Assembly (NCBI GenBank): GCA_001942045.1
Contig: MSTD01000001.1
Location: forward strand, 229,997 to 293,996
Direction: 5' to 3'
Length of the DNA: 64,000 nt
From: Mycolicibacterium porcinum
GTDB taxonomy: Bacteria > Actinomycetota > Actinomycetes > Mycobacteriales > Mycobacteriaceae
The translations under genes and the position numbers were made by a program. The notes beneath the pieces are model-generated. The model was given only the letters and a program-made list of their open reading frames with translations. It was not told where the DNA came from and ran no database searches. Positions 59,343 to 64,000 of the stretch are shown here, in pieces. The stretch's first letter is position 1, and each line of letters starts with the position of its first letter.

Positions 59343-60737
59343 TTACTTGCGCGGCGGGCGTAAGACCTTCATCGCCAAGCGCATCACGGGCTCCGGTACG
59401 TGGTCTTTCGCCGACAGCGCGGCGCCGGCCGCGCGGGTGCGCAGCGGCGTGCCGCGACCCAACCACCGGTTCAACGGCCCACCGGCGGGCTCCAAGTCGA
59501 CGTGCAGTGGGGGCTTTCCGTCGGCAGCGCCGAGGGCGTTTGCGATGACGATGCGCTGGATCTCGCTGGTGCCCTCAAAGATCGTGTAGAGCTTGGCGTC
59601 CCGGTACCACTTCTCGACTGGATGGTCGGTCACATAGCCCCAGCCGCCCATCGTCTGGATGGCCCGTTCGGTGGTTCTGACGGCCACTTCGCTGGCGGCG
59701 AGCTTTGACATCGAACCCTCGCCACGCTCGAACGGAACACCGGTGGCGGCCATCCACGACGCCCTCCAGGTGAGCAGCCGGGCGGCATCGATCTGGGTGG
59801 CGAGGTCGGCGAGGGGAAACGCGACGCCCTGGTTGTCGATGATCGGGCTGCCGAAAGCGATACGGCGGTTCGCGTATTCGGTGGCGTATTCCAGTGCGGC
59901 CCTGGCGATTCCGAGGGCCTGGGCAGCCACCATCGGCCGGGTCTGTTCGAAGGTTCCCAGGGTGGCAGAACCGGAGTGTGCGGCGCCTGTGACTGCCTCG
60001 CGGGCCCGGGCCAGCTTCTGTTCGAGTTTCTCGTGACCGCCGAGCAGATTGTCGGCGGGTACCCGCACCTCGTTGAACTTGAGCTCGGCGGTGTGTGAGG
60101 CGCGACAGCCGAGCTTGTCGAGTTTGCGCACCATTTCCAGCCCCGAGGTGCCGCCTTCCACCACGAACAGCGCTTGGCCCTTGTGGCCGAGGTCTTTGTC
60201 GACGACCGCATTGACGACGTGCACGTGGGCGATACCGCCGTTGCCGATCCACATTTTGTGGCCGTCGATGATCCAGTCCGCGTCCTGTCCAGGGCCGCTG
60301 CGGGTGGCATACGTGCGGAGGTTGCGTACGTCGCTGCCGCCCTCCGGTTCGGAGATGGCCAGCGCGGCGAGCTTGAGGTCACCAGGGGTTCCGAAGCATT
60401 CGGGCGCCCATCGGAGCATCTGTTCCGGCGAGGCGGCCTGACCGATCGCCGACAGCGCCAATGCCGGCATGACGACGGCTAGGCCGATTCCGGCGCAGCC
60501 CCAGAACAGTTCCTCCATGAACATCGGCAGCGACAGTCCCGTGGGGTCACCGATCAGGTCGCGGTAGAACAGCGGACTGTAGAAGCCTTGAGTGGCGGCT
60601 TCTTCGAGCACCGGCCACGGAAACTCCTGCCGCCGGTCGTATTCGGCGGCCACCGGCCGGACGATCTGTTCGGCGAACTCGTGCGTCCGTCGGGCCAGGT
60701 CATGCTGTGCCGCGGTGGGAGTGAGGTCAAATGCCAC
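59343..60737 (-). CDS. Acyl-CoA dehydrogenase (FadE)
   Basis: 464-aa FAD-dependent dehydrogenase with the full N, middle and C domains. FAD contacts are in LAALAISEPEGGSDVRNLR, and the catalytic Glu is in YTIFEGTSEIQR, the canonical position. An extra C-terminal part of about 60 residues (PLNRWLGRGTPLRTRAAGAALSAKDHVPEPVMRLAMKVL), beyond the usual end, is typical of some mycobacterial FadE. It is likely to oxidise a branched or long acyl-CoA. Probably the first gene of a unit with the VOC and rnhA genes. Confidence 0.93.
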   Translation of the reverse strand: MAFDLTPTAAQHDLARRTHEFAEQIVRPVAAEYDRRQEFPWPVLEEAATQGFYSPLFYRDLIGDPTGLSLPMFMEELFWGCAGIGLAVVMPALALSAIGQAASPEQMLRWAPECFGTPGDLKLAALAISEPEGGSDVRNLRTYATRSGPGQDADWIIDGHKMWIGNGGIAHVHVVNAVVDKDLGHKGQALFVVEGGTSGLEMVRKLDKLGCRASHTAELKFNEVRVPADNLLGGHEKLEQKLARAREAVTGAAHSGSATLGTFEQTRPMVAAQALGIARAALEYATEYANRRIAFGSPIIDNQGVAFPLADLATQIDAARLLTWRASWMAATGVPFERGEGSMSKLAASEVAVRTTERAIQTMGGWGYVTDHPVEKWYRDAKLYTIFEGTSEIQRIVIANALGAADGKPPLHVDLEPAGGPLNRWLGRGTPLRTRAAGAALSAKDHVPEPVMRLAMKVLRPPRK

Positions 60738-60784
60738 AGTAGGGGAGTACCCACCGCGGCAGGTACCGAAATCTCGGGTGGACC

Positions 60785-61111
60785 TCAGTCCGACGTTTGG
60801 CCGGCAGCCGCGATCCGTTGCCGTGCTTCTGCCGGTGAAATCCGGAGCCTTCGGGCCAGCACAGCGGCCGGGTCGAACCGGGGCGGCGACGCGGTTTCGG
60901 TGGCGACCATCCGTCCGAGCAGGCGTCGCTGGGCGGTCGCCAGTCGTTTCTCCCCGGCGTCGAGCCGGCTCAGAACCTCGTGGAGCTCCGCCCGGGTCAG
61001 GGCGTGGACCGACAGCGCGTCGATTTCCTTGCAGGCGGCGTTGAGGTGATCGAGTGCCTCACCGACAATCGTCCGCTCGATGTCTCTCTCAGAGACCAGT
61101 GTCGAACTCAT
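60785..61111 (-). CDS. Truncated DUF222-like (13E12-type) protein
   Basis: 108-aa protein that looks like only the N-terminal part of a DUF222 protein: LDHLNAACKEIDALSVHALTRAELHEVLSRLDAGEKRLATAQRRLLGRM, then VLARRLRISPAEARQRIAAAG. Full-length mycobacterial 13E12-type proteins run to about 400-500 aa and end in an HNH nuclease domain, absent here. Either a degenerate copy or a stand-alone regulator-like fragment. A strong terminator precedes it. Confidence 0.65.
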   Translation of the reverse strand: MSSTLVSERDIERTIVGEALDHLNAACKEIDALSVHALTRAELHEVLSRLDAGEKRLATAQRRLLGRMVATETASPPRFDPAAVLARRLRISPAEARQRIAAAGQTSD

Positions 61112-61173
61112 GTTCGGAACCCTACGCCGAGCCACCGACAAGTCCGGCGGCTTGCTGGGCCCCGGACCAAAAA

Positions 61174-61204
61174 CAATCGGCCGCACAAATTGTGCGGCCG
61201 ATTG
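61174..61204 (-). terminator. Intrinsic terminator with U-tract
   Basis: CAATCGGCCGCACAA and its complement (15-bp arms) around one central A. On the minus strand the stem is followed by GTTTTTGG, a T-tract, so it is a textbook terminator for the 61282 gene. It lies 78 bp after that stop. Confidence 0.85.
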
Positions 61205-61281
61205 CAGGCGCTGAATATTCACCGAGCGGCTATGTTCGGCTTGGCGGGTCAAACAAATGCGTGCCCTGTTTTATTCCCAAC

Positions 61282-61575
61282 TCAGCAGGCGACGTCGACG
61301 TATGCCGTCTTTGAAATCACGGTGGTGTTGATCGAGCTTCCACCCCTGGAATCGTTGGTGGTGATGGTCTGCCCTGGGCGTACCCCGAGCACGGTGCAGT
61401 TGGCCAGTGGCGCGGCGCCCGTGCGGTTGATGATGACGTGATAGCCGCTGGTCTGGAGGCTTTTCACGGTTTGTTCAGCTGATTGCCCGGTCGGGGCGGC
61501 GGCGGCGACGCCCCCGAGGAATGTTCCCGCGGCCAGCGCTCCCGCGGCTAGTGTGGCGATGGTATATGACTTCAT
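61282..61575 (-). CDS. Small secreted protein, paralogue of the 46826 gene
   Basis: 97-aa exported protein; signal peptide cleaved near VAAAAP. The mature part reads SAEQTVKSLQTSGYHVIINRTG, NCTVLGVRPGQ and ends AYVDVAC, the same pattern as the product at 46826. Two cysteines are likely disulfide-bonded. ATG at 61575 (MKSYTIATLAAG) is used because the signal peptide begins there. It is followed by a canonical terminator and is probably monocistronic. Function unknown. Confidence 0.85.
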   Translation of the reverse strand: MKSYTIATLAAGALAAGTFLGGVAAAAPTGQSAEQTVKSLQTSGYHVIINRTGAAPLANCTVLGVRPGQTITTNDSRGGSSINTTVISKTAYVDVAC

Positions 61576-61708
61576 TTCCCAACCCTCCGTTGCAGGCCGC
61601 ACCGGGAGTCCCACTACTACCGGTTGCTACCTATTACGTTTAATTGGGAATCTGGTTCGAAAATTCCAGAATTCTCAGCTGGAATTGCGGAATTTCTCAG
61701 GGTGTCGG

Positions 61709-62296
61709 TCAGCTCTCCTCGACGGTGATTCGCAGCCGCGGTTTGCGTTCGGTGCCGGCGGCCACGCGGTCCCACACCGCGTCCACCAGTGGCGCCAGCA
61801 GCATTTCGCCCATCTGGCGCACCAGGACCGCCACGATCTGGGTCGACTCGCGACGTTTGGTCGATGCCCGACCCGACTTTCGCAGTGTGCCGACTTCCCG
61901 CGCGGTCAGATCGACGAGGACGTCGAGCAGGTGCAGGTTCTCGCCCGCCGGATCCAGCAGTGCGCGGCGCACGTAGTTGACGACCGGCGGGTTCGCCTCC
62001 AGCATCCTGCGGACGGCCTCATCGCGGGCAGCGGTGAGTTCGGCCGGGCGGCCGGCATCGGGTACGTCGGCCAGCGCTGCTTCGAAGTAGTCCACCACCA
62101 GCTGGTCGACGGCATCGCGGAGCCCGGCCTTGGTCTTGTAGTGGTGCTGCACCAGGCCGAGCGTGACGCCGGCTTCGGCAGCGATGGCGCGCAATGAGAT
62201 TCGGTCCGGGCCCGCCTTCGAATACAGGTCCAGTGCGGCGTTGCGAATGCGGGCCTTCGCTGTCAGGTCCTCATCTGTGGCCCGCGGGTTGAACAT
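61709..62296 (-). CDS. TetR-family transcriptional regulator
   Basis: 195-aa TetR regulator. The helix-turn-helix spans about residues 12-60 (TAKARIRNAALDLYSKAGPDRISLRAIAAEAGVTLGLVQHHYKTKAGLRDAV). ATG at 62296 is used. It is divergent from a FadE gene across an 83-bp region holding the perfect palindrome ATACAGCTGTAT, so it is likely an acyl-CoA-responsive repressor of that gene (inference). Confidence 0.9.
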   Translation of the reverse strand: MFNPRATDEDLTAKARIRNAALDLYSKAGPDRISLRAIAAEAGVTLGLVQHHYKTKAGLRDAVDQLVVDYFEAALADVPDAGRPAELTAARDEAVRRMLEANPPVVNYVRRALLDPAGENLHLLDVLVDLTAREVGTLRKSGRASTKRRESTQIVAVLVRQMGEMLLAPLVDAVWDRVAAGTERKPRLRITVEES

Positions 62297-62330
62297 CGCG
62301 CACTCCTCCGGTACATCTGACTTCCAGACA

Positions 62331-62342
62331 ATACAGCTGTAT
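62331..62342. promoter_or_regulatory. Candidate TetR operator ATACAGCTGTAT
   Basis: Perfect 12-bp palindrome in the divergent TetR/fadE promoter region, 35 bp from the TetR start and 38 bp from the fadE start. Confidence 0.6.
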
Positions 62343-62379
62343 CGTAGCCGGTGACCGCGACCAAGGTGAGGTAGCAACG

Positions 62380-63543
62380 ATGTCCGAGCTTTTCCCCGAC
62401 TACCGGGCTTCCTGGGAAACTGATCAGCACCGCGAACTGCGCCGCCACGCGGCGGAGTTCTTCCGCAAGGAGGCCACGCCCCACCAGGAACGCTGGGCCC
62501 GCAACCATCAGGTCGACCGCGAGTTCTGGAACAAGCTCGGCGACGCCGGACTGCTGGGGCTGGACTTGCCGGAGGAGTACGGCGGTGCCGGCGGTGACTT
62601 CGGCTTCTCGGCCGTGGTCGCCGAGGAGCTGGCGCTGGCCCACGATTCGGCGTCGGGTTGGGTGGTGCACTCGCCGATCGTCGCGCACTACATCGACACC
62701 TACGCGAACGCCGAACAGAAACAGCGCTGGATGCCGAAGATCATCAGCGGTGAGTCAGTGCTGGCCATCGCGATGACCGAGCCCGGCACGGGCTCGGACC
62801 TGCAGGCGGTGCGCACCACGGCAGTGCGAGACGGCGACGACTACGTCATCAACGGATCAAAGACCTTCATCTCCAACGGAACCCACTGCGATCTGCTGGT
62901 GATCGTCGCCAAGACGGACCCGTCACAGGGGGCGGCGGGCATATCGTTGATCGTCGCCGAGACCAACGATCAACTGCAGGGTTTCGAACGCGGACGGGTG
63001 CTGGAGAAGGTCGGCCAGCACGGCCAGGACACCCGTGAATTGTTCTTCTCCGATATGCGGGTTCCGGTTGCGAACCTGCTCGGCGAACAAGAGGGGCTGG
63101 GCTTCTACCAGTTGATGGAGCAGCTGGCGCGTGAGCGCCTGGCCATCGCGTCGGTGTGTTCGGGCATGGCCGAAGCCGCGGTGCTGGAGGCGATCCGCTA
63201 CACCAAGGAACGCGAAGCCTTCGGCAAGCCACTGATCGGCTTCCAGCACAACCGGTTCGCCCTGGCCGAGCTGAAAGCCGAAGTGCTGTCGATCAAGACG
63301 ACCGTCGACTACTGCGTCCAGTCCTACATCGACGGGCGCAACGATCCGGCCACCGCATCGATGGCCAAGCTGATCGCCGCGGACAAAGGCGTGGCCGTGG
63401 TTGACCGCTGCGTGCAGTTCTTCGGCGGTTACGGCTACATGATGGAGTACCCGATCGGGCGGGCCTACGCGGCCGCGCGGGTCAACAAGATTTATGGCGG
63501 CACAAGCGAAATCATGAAGGAAATCATCAGTCGCTCACTGTGA
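62380..63543 (+). CDS. Acyl-CoA dehydrogenase, LCAD/isovaleryl-type
   Basis: 387-aa acyl-CoA dehydrogenase. FAD motifs: AIAMTEPGTGSDLQAVRTTA and FFGGYGYMMEYPIGRAYAAARVNKIYGGTSEIMKEII. The usual catalytic Glu of YEGTSEIQ is Gly here (IYGGTSEIM). In this sub-family (long-chain and isovaleryl-CoA dehydrogenases) the base is in helix G instead, and Glu252 in EQLARERLAIA is in the right place. The substrate is therefore probably long-chain or branched. It is controlled by the divergent TetR. Confidence 0.93.
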   Translation: MSELFPDYRASWETDQHRELRRHAAEFFRKEATPHQERWARNHQVDREFWNKLGDAGLLGLDLPEEYGGAGGDFGFSAVVAEELALAHDSASGWVVHSPIVAHYIDTYANAEQKQRWMPKIISGESVLAIAMTEPGTGSDLQAVRTTAVRDGDDYVINGSKTFISNGTHCDLLVIVAKTDPSQGAAGISLIVAETNDQLQGFERGRVLEKVGQHGQDTRELFFSDMRVPVANLLGEQEGLGFYQLMEQLARERLAIASVCSGMAEAAVLEAIRYTKEREAFGKPLIGFQHNRFALAELKAEVLSIKTTVDYCVQSYIDGRNDPATASMAKLIAADKGVAVVDRCVQFFGGYGYMMEYPIGRAYAAARVNKIYGGTSEIMKEIISRSL

Positions 63544-63601
63544 GGGATCTTCAACAGCGAAGAGCTGCGCAGGTGGGCGCGACCTGTGCCATCGTTGAAA
63601 C

Positions 63602-64000
63602 ATGAGTAGTGACGGGTACAGCGTCGACGACGACGACCAGTTGACTCAGGAGGACACCCTGATCGATCGGGGTGTCGACGACTTGCTCGACGAGGGGTAC
63701 TCGCCGCCGGATCGCTGGCGGGAGCCTCGGGACCACGAGACCCTCGATGAGCTGCTGGCCGAGGAAGAGCCTGACCCCGCGATGCAGCTCGACGATTCCG
63801 CGTATCCCGACGAGCAGGCCGGCGACGACGAGGTCGGGGACCTGCGCTCGGGTCGGCTGGTGGCGCCCAATGCGGGCTTCGGTGAGGACGAAGAGGCTGA
63901 GCTGCTCGGCACCGACGTCGGCATCGATGGTGGCGCGGCCTCCGCCGAGGAAGCCGCGGTCCACATCATCCCGGAGTCGTCACCGGATGGCGGTCTGTCG
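63602..64000 (+). CDS. Acidic DUF5709-like protein, 3' end outside window
   Basis: The frame is open from ATG at 63602 to the window end (133 codons). The sequence is very acidic (DDDDQLTQEDTLIDRGVDDLLDEGYSPPDRW, DELLAEEEPDPA, FGEDEEAELLG) and matches the actinobacterial DUF5709 style, with DTLxDRGVDDxLDEGYSPPD repeated in such proteins. Members are hydrophilic and of unknown function. It follows the fadE gene by 58 bp in the same direction. Confidence 0.8.
   Translation, partial: MSSDGYSVDDDDQLTQEDTLIDRGVDDLLDEGYSPPDRWREPRDHETLDELLAEEEPDPAMQLDDSAYPDEQAGDDEVGDLRSGRLVAPNAGFGEDEEAELLGTDVGIDGGAASAEEAAVHIIPESSPDGGLS

Overview
The window is high-GC actinobacterial DNA, and its gene families point to a mycobacterium, most likely an environmental, fast-growing Mycolicibacterium-type species. 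The diagnostic families are a complete mce/yrbE operon, MmpS/MmpL, several FadE acyl-CoA dehydrogenases, a CYP144-type P450, the Ku/LigD repair pair, a mycofactocin-type SDR, cutinase, a GjpA-like porin and an F420-type LLM enzyme. Part of the right half follows the M. tuberculosis order around Rv0924c-Rv0938 (mntH, two reductases, mku, ligD), with other genes inserted. No species is asserted, because no database search was possible.

Layout. 1-12 kb: an acyl-CoA dehydrogenase pair, small metabolic genes, an Hsp20 gene behind a CIRCE element, a carotenoid-cleavage-type oxygenase with a duplicated HxlR regulator, an SDR, a divergent DUF1326/rhodanese pair separated by two CsoR-type palindromes, and a two-gene unit (soluble protein plus 4-TM protein) of unknown function. 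12-23 kb: one long coupled mce operon on the minus strand (yrbEA-yrbEB-mceA-F, then an Mce-associated protein and a secreted DUF3298/MPT64-like protein). 23-30 kb: two P450s, an esterase, a TetR regulator, a four-gene coupled membrane cluster with Cox3/Cox4-like subunits, and its divergent TetR. A TCTCTCA/TGAGAGA palindrome recurs before the mce operon, the CYP144-like gene and the first TetR, suggesting one regulon.

31-46 kb: tRNA-Arg(CCT), a decayed TetR gene, a very low-complexity Tyr/Trp- and Pro-rich envelope protein, MarR/MmpS/MmpL efflux genes, hchA, an LLM oxidoreductase, a glutamate-cysteine ligase-like enzyme convergent with a cyclotransferase, mntH, and a reductase pair behind a KstR-type box. 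46-58 kb: small secreted proteins, mku, a GjpA-like porin with a strong hairpin upstream, a gene-free segment of about 0.9 kb, a PNPOx/MocR divergent pair, a sugar kinase, cutinase, ligD, and an AAA/DUF4143 ATPase behind direct repeats. 58-64 kb: rnhA, a VOC protein, FadE genes with their TetR, a truncated DUF222 gene, a second copy of the small secreted family, and a partial acidic DUF5709-like protein.

Themes are lipid or sterol import and oxidation (mce, P450, FadE, SDR, KstR box), envelope and efflux functions, metal/thiol homeostasis, and non-homologous end joining. No CRISPR array, insertion sequence or prophage was seen.
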